Assembly: GCA_041493205.1 (NCBI GenBank)
Contig: JBGPYM010000197.1
Span: 1 to 6,255, forward strand
Length of the DNA: 6,255 nt
Direction: 5' to 3'
DNA from: JBGPYM01 sp041493205
GTDB lineage: Bacteria; Bacteroidota; Ignavibacteria; UBA10030; UBA6906
The position numbers and the translations under genes were made by a program. Positions 1 to 6,255 of this stretch are shown here, in pieces (the first letter of the stretch is position 1; each line of letters opens with the position of its first letter). The notes below the pieces were generated by a model that made no database searches, had not been told where the DNA came from, and saw nothing but the letters and a program-made list of their open reading frames with translations.

Positions 1-1
1 C

Positions 2-1627
2 TATCCGTGGGAGTCATACACGAACATTCCGGTACAGGATTTCCTGTACGGCGCGATGGAGAACACCACGGCCACCGTGTTCGGTGATTTCCTGCTTGTC
101 GATGCACGCGGATTCTTCGAGAGGAATTACATCGCCGTGGACGTCCACGAACTCACGCATCAATGGTTCGGGGACTTCGTGACCGGGCGGAGCGGGAAGA
201 GCTCCTGGCTGCATGAAAGCTTCGCGACGTTCTACCCGAAGCTCTTTTTGAAAACTGTCTACGGCGAAGAGTGGTACGAGTGGGAACGCCGGGAGGAACA
301 GACGGCCGCCTTGACTGCATCCGCCGCAAACCGGGTCCCGATCGTCCACGGCGCCGCGGGAAGCGCCCGGGTGTATCAGAAGGGATCCGCCGTCCTGGAT
401 ATGGTGATGTACACGTTCGGCGAAGAAGCATACCGGCGGGTGATCCACCGGTATCTGCTGCAGCACGCCTACGGCAACGTCGAGACAAACGACCTGTACC
501 AGGCCTTCCAGGATGCCCTCGGTGTGACACCCGATTGGTTCTTCGACGAGTGGATATACCGCGGCGGCGAGCCGCACTACGGGGTGACCTGTGAAGAAAT
601 CCCGGCATCTGGAGCGGCGGAAGCGCAAACGGTCGTCACTGTCCGGCAGATTCACGAGCGGGACGAGCTGGTGGGACTCTTCCGCATGCCTATTGCCATT
701 GAGGCCCATTATGCTGATGGGACAAGCAGCAGGGTGCTCCAGACGATTCAGGCAGAAACGGAGCGGGTCGTCATCTCCAACCCCCGGTCGAAACGCCTCG
801 CCTTTGTGTTGTTCGATCCGGGAGGATATATCCTCAAGTCCGTCACGTTCGACAAGCCCTTCGCGATGCTGCAGGCGCAGGGGGCGTCTGCGCCCCTCAT
901 GATTGACCGGTACGACGCCGTCCGAGCCATGCGGGCGATCCCTCTGCCGCTCAAGCGCGACGACCTGATTCGCGCGTTTGCCCGGGAGAAATTCCACGCG
1001 ATCAAATCCGAAGTGGTGGCGCAGCTTGCGAGCGACCCTGATCCCCGTTCCAGCGACCTCCTCCGGAAGGCCGCTGAAGACCCGGATGCGCCCGTCCGGG
1101 CGAGCGTCATCCGCTCTCTCGATGCCATTCCGGCAGCACTGAAGCCCGCATGCGAAACACTGCTGCGTGACTCCGCCTATACGACAGTGGCTCTTGCTCT
1201 GGAGAAGCTCTGTGCACAATTCCCGGAGAATGCGCCACGGTATCTGGCGCTGACGAAGGATGATCACGGTATCGGCAACCAGCTGAAAATTCTCTGGCAT
1301 GAGCTCAATGCCCGGCGGGGCGTCGCCTCGTCGATCGATTCTCTGACAGCGTACTGCAGCGTGTCGTACGAGTTCCGGACGCGGATCAATGCGCTCGAGG
1401 CATTGCAACGGCTGAATGCTTGCACCGACGCCCTGATCCCGCACCTGTTCTCCGCGTTGACTCATTTTAATGCACGCCTGCGCGCCCCTGCAGGGACAGT
1501 GTGCGCCTGCTTCCTCCAGCAGACCGCACTGCGGGAGCGATTGATGCGTTACTACCGTTCGCATGCCTGGCCGGTTGCGGACGCTGAATTTCTTGAACCC
1601 CTTTTCGGAAAGGCATCCGGACAATGA
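2..1627 (+). CDS. M1-family zinc aminopeptidase, 5'-truncated
   Basis: A zinc metallopeptidase that removes N-terminal residues from peptides. The reading frame is open to the left edge, so the true start lies outside; the ATG at 56 is internal, being the Met of the GAMEN substrate-binding motif (50-64). The zinc site is HELTH (146-160) followed after 18 residues by the third ligand Glu (215-217, in LHESF), the M1 spacing HExxH-x18-E. The Tyr of VYQKG (374-376) fits the catalytic tyrosine. A beta-rich segment (about 570-870) follows, then a helical C-terminal part with HEAT-like repeats, clearest at about 1005-1130. About 541 residues are present; the N-terminal domain, and any signal peptide, are missing. 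The stop overlaps the next start (ATGA), implying co-translation with the kinase. Family assignment is very secure; substrate and cellular location are unknown. Confidence 0.95.
   Translation, partial: YPWESYTNIPVQDFLYGAMENTTATVFGDFLLVDARGFFERNYIAVDVHELTHQWFGDFVTGRSGKSSWLHESFATFYPKLFLKTVYGEEWYEWERREEQTAALTASAANRVPIVHGAAGSARVYQKGSAVLDMVMYTFGEEAYRRVIHRYLLQHAYGNVETNDLYQAFQDALGVTPDWFFDEWIYRGGEPHYGVTCEEIPASGAAEAQTVVTVRQIHERDELVGLFRMPIAIEAHYADGTSSRVLQTIQAETERVVISNPRSKRLAFVLFDPGGYILKSVTFDKPFAMLQAQGASAPLMIDRYDAVRAMRAIPLPLKRDDLIRAFAREKFHAIKSEVVAQLASDPDPRSSDLLRKAAEDPDAPVRASVIRSLDAIPAALKPACETLLRDSAYTTVALALEKLCAQFPENAPRYLALTKDDHGIGNQLKILWHELNARRGVASSIDSLTAYCSVSYEFRTRINALEALQRLNACTDALIPHLFSALTHFNARLRAPAGTVCACFLQQTALRERLMRYYRSHAWPVADAEFLEPLFGKASGQ
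1607..1613 (+). promoter_or_regulatory. Possible Shine-Dalgarno for the PfkB kinase
   Basis: The purine-rich GGAAAGG lies inside the end of the peptidase gene, 10 bases before the ATG at 1624. It is a partial match to the consensus at slightly long spacing. It supports the ATG that overlaps the peptidase stop, although translational coupling alone could also serve. Confidence 0.35.
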
Positions 1628-2667
1628 CGCGGACGCGGCTCGCCGGGATTCTGGAGAGCCTGGCGCGCGTGCGCGCGGGCGTCATCGGCGATTTCTGTCT
1701 CGACGCCTACTGGGATCTTGACACCGGGCCGGCGGAACCGTCGCTCGAAACCGGCAAGCCGACGCGCGGCGTGCGGCGCCAGCGGTACAGTCTGGGGGGC
1801 GCCGGGAATGTCGTGAACAATCTCACCGCCCTCGGGGCCGGCGCGGTGTACGGCTTCAGCGTCATCAGCGACGATCTCTTTGGGAGGGAGTTGCTCGCTC
1901 TTCTTCGTGACCGGAACGTGGATGTCTACGGACTGGTCAAGCAGGACGTGCAGTGGGACACGCCGGTCTACGCAAAACCGTATTGTGAGTCGGATGAGCA
2001 GGAGCGTTTTGATTTCGGCAGGTGGAATCTGATCACGCCGGAAACGGAACTTAAACTGACCGGAGCACTCCGGACGATGGTGCCGGAGCTCGACGTCCTC
2101 ATCGTCAACCAGCAGCTTTCTGCAGGCGTTTACTCGCCTTCTGTCATTGACGGCATCAACCGCATCGCCCACGGCAACGCGGCGCTCCTCTGCGTGCTTG
2201 ATGCCCGCACGATGAGTGACCGGTTCACGGGGATGGTCGTCAAGCTCAATGCAGCGGAAGTTGCACGCATTGGCGGCAGTGGCACGGGCGTCCCCGCCCG
2301 TGGACGATCCGGAGATGACGATCCGGCGGAACGATCAACCCCGCACGACGTGCTCCGTGAGCGCGCATTGGCCCTTGCGGTGCATCATGGAAAACCGGTC
2401 TACGTGACGCGCAGCGATGAAGGTATTCTCCTTTGCGATCGAGGGGATCTGGTCGATCTTCCTGCAATCCCGCTCACGGGTCCGTCGGACCCTGTCGGCG
2501 CGGGAGACACATCCGTTGCGGCTATCGCACTGGCGCTCGCCGCGGGGGCGACACCGATCGAGGCCGCCGAGCTGGCGAATCTGGCCGCTGCCGTGACCGT
2601 GCGGAAGCTGCGACAGACAGGGGCGGCCACTCCTGCAGAGATTCTGGCTATGTTTGACAAACATTGA
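1624..2667 (+). CDS. PfkB-family carbohydrate kinase (HldE kinase-domain-like)
   Basis: An ATP-dependent kinase of the ribokinase/PfkB fold, 347 residues, cytoplasmic. Visible motifs are an N-terminal strand with GDFCLDAYW (residues 20-28), the sugar-binding GGAGNV (58-63), and the PfkB signature DPVGAGDT (289-296) with D295 as the expected catalytic base. The N-terminal pattern, with the YW-containing strand and a short linker leading to GGAGNV, recalls the heptose-7-phosphate kinase domain of HldE/RfaE. The nucleotidyltransferase domain of bifunctional HldE is absent. A polar stretch at about residues 218-240 (GSGTG to STPHD) looks like a surface loop insertion. It overlaps the peptidase gene by 4 bases and is followed closely by the URO-D-like gene. 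In this cluster a role in phosphorylating a sugar or ketose is inferred; LPS heptose synthesis remains possible. The family is secure, the substrate is not. Confidence 0.93.
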   Translation: MTRTRLAGILESLARVRAGVIGDFCLDAYWDLDTGPAEPSLETGKPTRGVRRQRYSLGGAGNVVNNLTALGAGAVYGFSVISDDLFGRELLALLRDRNVDVYGLVKQDVQWDTPVYAKPYCESDEQERFDFGRWNLITPETELKLTGALRTMVPELDVLIVNQQLSAGVYSPSVIDGINRIAHGNAALLCVLDARTMSDRFTGMVVKLNAAEVARIGGSGTGVPARGRSGDDDPAERSTPHDVLRERALALAVHHGKPVYVTRSDEGILLCDRGDLVDLPAIPLTGPSDPVGAGDTSVAAIALALAAGATPIEAAELANLAAAVTVRKLRQTGAATPAEILAMFDKH

Positions 2668-2672
2668 AGTGG
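2666..2672 (+). promoter_or_regulatory. Possible Shine-Dalgarno favouring the 2681 start
   Basis: GAAGTGG sits 8 bases before the ATG at 2681. The alternative TTG at 2654 has no comparable purine-rich block at normal spacing. This is modest support for the downstream start of the URO-D-like gene. Confidence 0.3.
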
Positions 2673-2680
2673 CACGGGGT

Positions 2681-3646
2681 ATGACAAGCCGCGAACTGGT
2701 TCTCCGCACGCTGAGATTTGAGGGAGCCGACCGCCTCCCGTACGACCTACCGGAACCGTACGGCACGGACTTCTATCCGATCGAAATGGAGCCGTCGCCG
2801 GACGCGCGCCCATCGTCGGGTCGGGACGAGTGGGGCGCCGTCTGGGTCAACACGGGACACATGCAGCTCGGCCAGGTGAAGCAGGTGCCGCTTCCGTCCT
2901 GGGAGGATATGCCATCCCTGACCATTCCGGACGTCGACGCCCCGGAGCGGTGGGTGAATGTGCGCGGGGTGCGCGAGCGCGCGGGAGAGAAATTCGTTCT
3001 CGCAAAGGGGATCTCTCTCTACGAACGGATCCATTTTCTCCGGGGGATGGACAATACCTGGAAGGACATCTACGACGCGCCGGACCGCCTGCGATCACTC
3101 ATCGGCCTCCTGCTCGACATGAACCTGCACGCGATTACGGGGTTCGCCCGGGAGGGCGCCGACGGTTATCTGATCCCCGACGACTGGGGACTGCAGGATA
3201 CGCTGATGATCTCCCCCCGCTCCTGGCGGGAGATCTGGAAGCCATACTATGCCATTCTCTTCCGGGCGGTGCACGACGCGGGGATGATCATGTTCCTTCA
3301 TTCGTGCGGCCACATCGTCGATATTCTGGACGATCTCATTGACATCGGCCTCGACGCCGTGCACATGGATCAGCAGGAGAACATGGGACTGGAGCTGCTC
3401 GGCCGTCGATTCGGGGGGAGGCTGACGTTCTTTTCACCGGTGGACATCCAGAAGACGATGGTCCATGGTACCACCAAGGAGATTCGCGCCTACTGCAGAC
3501 TGATGACACAGCACCTGGGCCGCCCTGCAGGAGGGTTCATACCGCGCTGGTACAGCGATCCCGAAGGAGCAGGTCACCGTCCCGAAGCACTTGCGGCGAT
3601 GTGCGAGGAGTTTCTCACGCTGAGCACGGAGCATCGTCACCGCTGA
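2681..3646 (+). CDS. Uroporphyrinogen decarboxylase-like (URO-D/MtaA superfamily) protein
   Basis: A 321-residue cytoplasmic TIM-barrel protein of the URO-D/cobalamin methyltransferase superfamily. It opens with MTSRELVLRTLRFEGADRLP, the usual N-terminus of this family, which is why I prefer ATG 2681 over the in-frame TTG at 2654 (that start would overlap the kinase by 14 bases). Other family landmarks are PDDWGLQDTLMISP (about residues 166-179), HSCGHI (207-212), the VHMDQQ strand and the FFSPVD strand. HSC resembles the zinc-binding HxC of MtaA-type methyltransferases, but the region where their last Cys is expected (about 284-294) reads GGFIPRWYSDP, without Cys. Location in a sugar cluster argues against heme synthesis. 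Relatives in such clusters are common but have no reaction I can name. Superfamily is secure; function is unknown. Confidence 0.92.
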   Translation: MTSRELVLRTLRFEGADRLPYDLPEPYGTDFYPIEMEPSPDARPSSGRDEWGAVWVNTGHMQLGQVKQVPLPSWEDMPSLTIPDVDAPERWVNVRGVRERAGEKFVLAKGISLYERIHFLRGMDNTWKDIYDAPDRLRSLIGLLLDMNLHAITGFAREGADGYLIPDDWGLQDTLMISPRSWREIWKPYYAILFRAVHDAGMIMFLHSCGHIVDILDDLIDIGLDAVHMDQQENMGLELLGRRFGGRLTFFSPVDIQKTMVHGTTKEIRAYCRLMTQHLGRPAGGFIPRWYSDPEGAGHRPEALAAMCEEFLTLSTEHRHR

Positions 3647-3650
3647 CCTC

Positions 3651-3680
3651 TTGACACTTCTCACGCTTTTGCGGACATTC
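3651..3680 (+). promoter_or_regulatory. Weak candidate promoter ahead of the isomerase gene
   Basis: The 60-base gap 3647-3706 is the longest non-coding stretch here. It contains a perfect TTGACA hexamer (3651-3656), but at 17-19 bases downstream only poor -10 matches occur (GACATT at 3674, ACATTC at 3675, CATTCT at 3676). No hairpin with a T-run was seen, so there is no evident terminator after the URO-D-like gene. An internal promoter for the isomerase and permease is possible but weakly supported. Confidence 0.2.
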
Positions 3681-3706
3681 TTTCCACATTACCCCGAACG
3701 AACGCA

Positions 3707-5308
3707 ATGACCCCCATCAGTCTTTGTGCCAGCGGCGACCTCCGTCTCACCGCCAATCAGAATTGCGAAGCGGCACAGGCCGCCATGGAGCGGCAGCTCG
3801 TTGCAGCAGTCGAAAAACTCGGCGGGAGCGTCCGGAGAGCGCATGCGTACGACCCTGTCAAGAAACACGGCTTCATTGACAGCCAGAGATCGGGCATGGA
3901 GGTGTTCCGCAGCATTCCCCTGTCGGCTCCCCTGATCGTTGCCGAGGCGGTCTGGCAGTACAGTCACCACGTGCTGGCAGGCCTGACGACCCATCGGGGA
4001 CCGATCCTGACGGTCGCAAACTGGAGTGGCACCTGGCCCGGACTTGTCGGTCTCCTCAATCTGAACGCCTCGCTGACCAAGGCCGGTGTCGCCTACAGCT
4101 CGCTCTGGAGCGAAAATTTTGACGATCCGTTTTTCACGGCGGGGTTGAAGAAATGGATGAAGACGGGGAGCGTGCGGCACGATACATCGCACGTGACGCC
4201 GTATGCGGCGGCACGCGTCCCTGCGGCCGCCGCAAAAGCGGGGAGTGAATTTGCCCATGCATTCCGGTCGCGAAAGGCAATTCTCGGCGTGTTTGACGAG
4301 GGGTGCATGGGGATGTACAACGCGATCATTCCCGACCACCTGCTCCACCCGACCGGGGTCTTCAAGGAACGGCTGAGCCAGTCGGCGCTTTACGCGCGCA
4401 TGATCGCGGTGAGCGAGGCGGATGCCAGGGCCACCTACCGGTGGTTGACGGACCGCGGCATGACGTTCCGGATCGGGCCGGACGGAGCGACCGCACTGAC
4501 GGAATCGCAGGTCCTCCAGCAGTGCAGAATGTATGTCGCCGCCGTCAGGATCGCCCATGAATTCGGCTGCGACGCGATCGGTATTCAGTATCAGCAGGGG
4601 TTGAAGGATCTTGCGCCCGCCTCCGATCTTGCCGAAGGGATCCTGAACAACGTGGAGCGTCCCCCCGTGCTCGATGAACGGACCGGGAAGGAACTGTTCC
4701 CCGGGGAGGCACTCCCCCATTTCAACGAAGTCGACGAGTGTGCCGGGCTCGACGGACTGGTGACCTACCGGCTCTGGCGGGCGCTCGGCTTTCCGCCCGA
4801 GAACACACTGCACGACCTGCGGTGGGGCCGCACATACCGGGGGGACGGGATGAACGACTTTGTCTGGGTTCTGGAGATTTCCGGCGCCGTTCCCCCGGCG
4901 CATTTCGCGCGCGGGTATGGGGAAGCGGTCGGCGAGCGCCAGCCGCCGATGTATTTTCCCCTGGGGGGAAGCACGATCAAGGGCGTGAGCAAGCCGGGCG
5001 CGGTCGTCTGGAGCCGCATCTTCATCGCCGACGACCGTCTCCAGTACGACACGGGGCTCGCCCGCGTGGTGCCGCTCCCCGCGGAAGAGACCGAGGAACG
5101 GTGGCGGCTCACCACCCCGCAATGGCCGATCATGCATGCCGTGCTCGACGGGATTACCCGCGACCAGATGATGGCGCGTCACAAATCCAATCATATTCAG
5201 GTCGTGTATGCTCCCGATCGTCCTTCCGCGCGCAGGGCAATGTTCATCAAGGCAGCCGCAATGAAGGAGCTGGGCCTCCGTGTCAGTTTCTGCGGCGCCC
5301 TGCGGTAG
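3707..5308 (+). CDS. L-fucose isomerase-like sugar isomerase
   Basis: A 533-residue protein of the L-fucose/L-arabinose isomerase superfamily, expected to interconvert an aldose and a ketose with a divalent metal in the cytoplasm. The three FucI metal ligands appear conserved: Glu344 (in VDECAGLDG), Asp370 (in HDLRWG) and His496 (in HKSNHIQVV, matching the GANHGV segment of E. coli FucI). The Glu-Asp distance is 26 residues, against 24 in E. coli FucI. DEGCMGMYNA (197-206) corresponds to the SMG loop of FucI. The N-terminal domain contains NWSGTWPGLVGLLNL (about 105-119). It is shorter than E. coli FucI (591 residues) and clearly diverged, so the substrate may be fucose, arabinose or another sugar. 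No Shine-Dalgarno is visible; ATG 3707 is the first good start. The permease follows after 30 bases, fitting a transport-plus-catabolism unit. Confidence 0.9.
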   Translation: MTPISLCASGDLRLTANQNCEAAQAAMERQLVAAVEKLGGSVRRAHAYDPVKKHGFIDSQRSGMEVFRSIPLSAPLIVAEAVWQYSHHVLAGLTTHRGPILTVANWSGTWPGLVGLLNLNASLTKAGVAYSSLWSENFDDPFFTAGLKKWMKTGSVRHDTSHVTPYAAARVPAAAAKAGSEFAHAFRSRKAILGVFDEGCMGMYNAIIPDHLLHPTGVFKERLSQSALYARMIAVSEADARATYRWLTDRGMTFRIGPDGATALTESQVLQQCRMYVAAVRIAHEFGCDAIGIQYQQGLKDLAPASDLAEGILNNVERPPVLDERTGKELFPGEALPHFNEVDECAGLDGLVTYRLWRALGFPPENTLHDLRWGRTYRGDGMNDFVWVLEISGAVPPAHFARGYGEAVGERQPPMYFPLGGSTIKGVSKPGAVVWSRIFIADDRLQYDTGLARVVPLPAEETEERWRLTTPQWPIMHAVLDGITRDQMMARHKSNHIQVVYAPDRPSARRAMFIKAAAMKELGLRVSFCGALR

Positions 5309-5338
5309 ATCCGTCCACCTCCCGGCGCGCCACCGACC

Positions 5339-6255
5339 ATGATCCTACCGCCGTTTCTCCGCTCCGCGACCGCGCGGGCGCTTCTCTCGCTCCTGCTTGT
5401 TGTCGGCGTGGGAGTGATCTTCAACGCGGACGGCGCATTTTATTCATGGGACACGCACCGCGACATGCTTCGTCAGGTGTCGGTCATCGGGATTCTGGCC
5501 TGCGGAATGACGGTCGTGATCATCGCCGGCGGCATCGATCTTTCCGTCGGGAGCCTCCTGGGATTGTGCGCGGTCCTGTTCTCCCTCTTCACAATCCATG
5601 GCGGCTGGCACCCCGCAACCGCGGCCGCAGTCACGCTCGCGGCAGGCACCGCCTGCGGTGCCCTCTCCGGAGGGTTGATCGCACGGTTCAGAATTCAACC
5701 GTTCGTCGCGACCCTTGCCATGATGGTCTTCGCGCGGGGGCTGGCAAAGCTCGTGTCGGAGGGCCAGAAGGTGTCGACGGCCGTCCAGCAGGCCGACGGG
5801 ACGTACCAGTACGTCGCGGTTCCCCCCGTCTTTGATCTCCTCGGCGCCCGGATTGCCGGGGGAAATTTTGCCGTCGTCACGCTCGTGCTTGTCGTGTGTC
5901 TCATTCTGTGCGGCGTCTTTCTGTCGCGGGTCCGCTGGGGACGTCACATGTACGCGCTCGGCGGGAATGAGGAGGCCGCCCGGTATGCCGGTATTCCGGT
6001 CCGCGCAACGACCGTCATGGCGTACGCCCTTTGCGGCGGCCTCTGTGCCGTGGCAGGTATCTGTCAGGCGGCACAGGAGCTCCAGGGCGATCCCGAAGCC
6101 GGCAGCACCTACGAGCTTTCGGCAATCGCCATGGTGGTGATCGGCGGGACGAGTCTCCGCGGGGGGACCGGCACCATCGGTCTCACGGCGCTCGGCATTC
6201 TGATCATCGGCTATCTGGAAAAAATTCTCAGCATCAACGCGGTCGGCGAGGAAAC
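5339..6255 (+). CDS. RbsC-type sugar ABC transporter permease, 3'-truncated
   Basis: An inner-membrane permease subunit of a CUT2 (ribose/xylose/galactose type) ABC importer. It would work with a periplasmic binding protein and an RbsA-like ATPase, neither of which lies in this window. The frame is open from ATG 5339 to the right edge (305 full codons), so the C-terminus is missing; E. coli RbsC is about 320 residues. Family motifs are plain: GIDLSVGS (residues 65-72), QPFVATLAMM (120-129), GRHMYALGGN (201-210) and IGGTSLRGGTGTI (268-280). Hydrophobic segments, likely membrane helices, lie at about 12-28, 47-64, 67-85, 93-113, 120-137, 176-195, 222-243 and 259-292. No clear Shine-Dalgarno precedes the ATG. 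The preceding isomerase stop (TAG, 5306-5308) is in the same frame, with no other ATG between, so the start is well bounded. Confidence 0.94.
   Translation, partial: MILPPFLRSATARALLSLLLVVGVGVIFNADGAFYSWDTHRDMLRQVSVIGILACGMTVVIIAGGIDLSVGSLLGLCAVLFSLFTIHGGWHPATAAAVTLAAGTACGALSGGLIARFRIQPFVATLAMMVFARGLAKLVSEGQKVSTAVQQADGTYQYVAVPPVFDLLGARIAGGNFAVVTLVLVVCLILCGVFLSRVRWGRHMYALGGNEEAARYAGIPVRATTVMAYALCGGLCAVAGICQAAQELQGDPEAGSTYELSAIAMVVIGGTSLRGGTGTIGLTALGILIIGYLEKILSINAVGEE

Noticed and set aside
14..1624. A 536-codon open frame on the minus strand covering the whole peptidase gene
   Set aside because: The plus strand has unmistakable M1 motifs (GAMEN, HExxH-x18-E). The antisense product has no recognisable domain, and high GC at third positions explains the lack of stops.
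2681..3646. Annotation as HemE, the heme-pathway uroporphyrinogen decarboxylase
   Set aside because: The HSCGHI motif and the overall pattern fit the HxC-bearing methyltransferase-like branch of the superfamily rather than HemE, and no heme genes are nearby.
3689..5194. A 501-codon open frame on the minus strand opposite the isomerase
   Set aside because: It is antisense to a gene with conserved FucI metal ligands, and its translation is rich in Arg, Pro and His without family motifs, typical of a GC-driven shadow.
5306..5341. Isomerase TAG stop in the same frame as the permease, suggesting read-through to a fusion protein
   Set aside because: The two proteins belong to a soluble enzyme family and a membrane permease, each complete at this junction, and a good ATG follows ten codons later. 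Same frame has a one-in-three chance; no recoding signal was seen.
4738..5835. A 365-codon plus-strand frame spanning the isomerase end and permease beginning
   Set aside because: It is out of frame with two well-supported genes and its translation is Arg/Gly/Pro-rich low-complexity sequence; the real permease frame starts at 5339.

Overview
The window holds five genes, all on the plus strand and closely packed, from a high-GC bacterium. The first gene is cut by the left edge and the last by the right edge. Order: M1 zinc aminopeptidase (3' part), PfkB-family sugar kinase, uroporphyrinogen-decarboxylase-like (URO-D) protein, L-fucose isomerase-like protein, and an RbsC-type ABC sugar permease (5' part). 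GC-rich third codon positions leave long stop-free antisense frames, which I treat as shadows. Shine-Dalgarno signals are weak or absent before two of the four visible starts. Together with the gene content this suggests a Gram-negative lineage such as Bacteroidota/Ignavibacteriota or another environmental phylum, but I cannot place it with confidence.

Layout. 2-1627 is the catalytic core and helical C-terminal part of the peptidase. Its stop overlaps the kinase start in an ATGA arrangement (1624-1627). The kinase runs to 2667, followed after 13 bases by the URO-D-like gene (preferred start 2681, to 3646). A 60-base gap with a TTGACA hexamer but no convincing -10 box precedes the isomerase (3707-5308). 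The permease starts 30 bases later, at 5339, and runs off the end. No RNA gene, mobile element, CRISPR array or convincing terminator was seen, and no gene-free stretch exceeds 60 bases.

How they fit together. The last four genes look like a sugar uptake and catabolism cluster: a ribose/xylose-type permease imports a monosaccharide, a FucI-fold isomerase interconverts aldose and ketose, and a PfkB kinase phosphorylates a sugar. The URO-D-like protein is unlikely to be a heme enzyme here; relatives of this type recur in sugar clusters without an assigned reaction. The substrate cannot be named from sequence. The peptidase is tied to the kinase by translational overlap, but no functional link is evident. 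The most interesting points are the unassigned URO-D-like protein, which keeps an HxC metal-type motif but seems to lack the third ligand of the methyltransferase relatives, and the pairing of an HldE-like PfkB kinase with a FucI-like isomerase in place of the classical FGGY fuculokinase.
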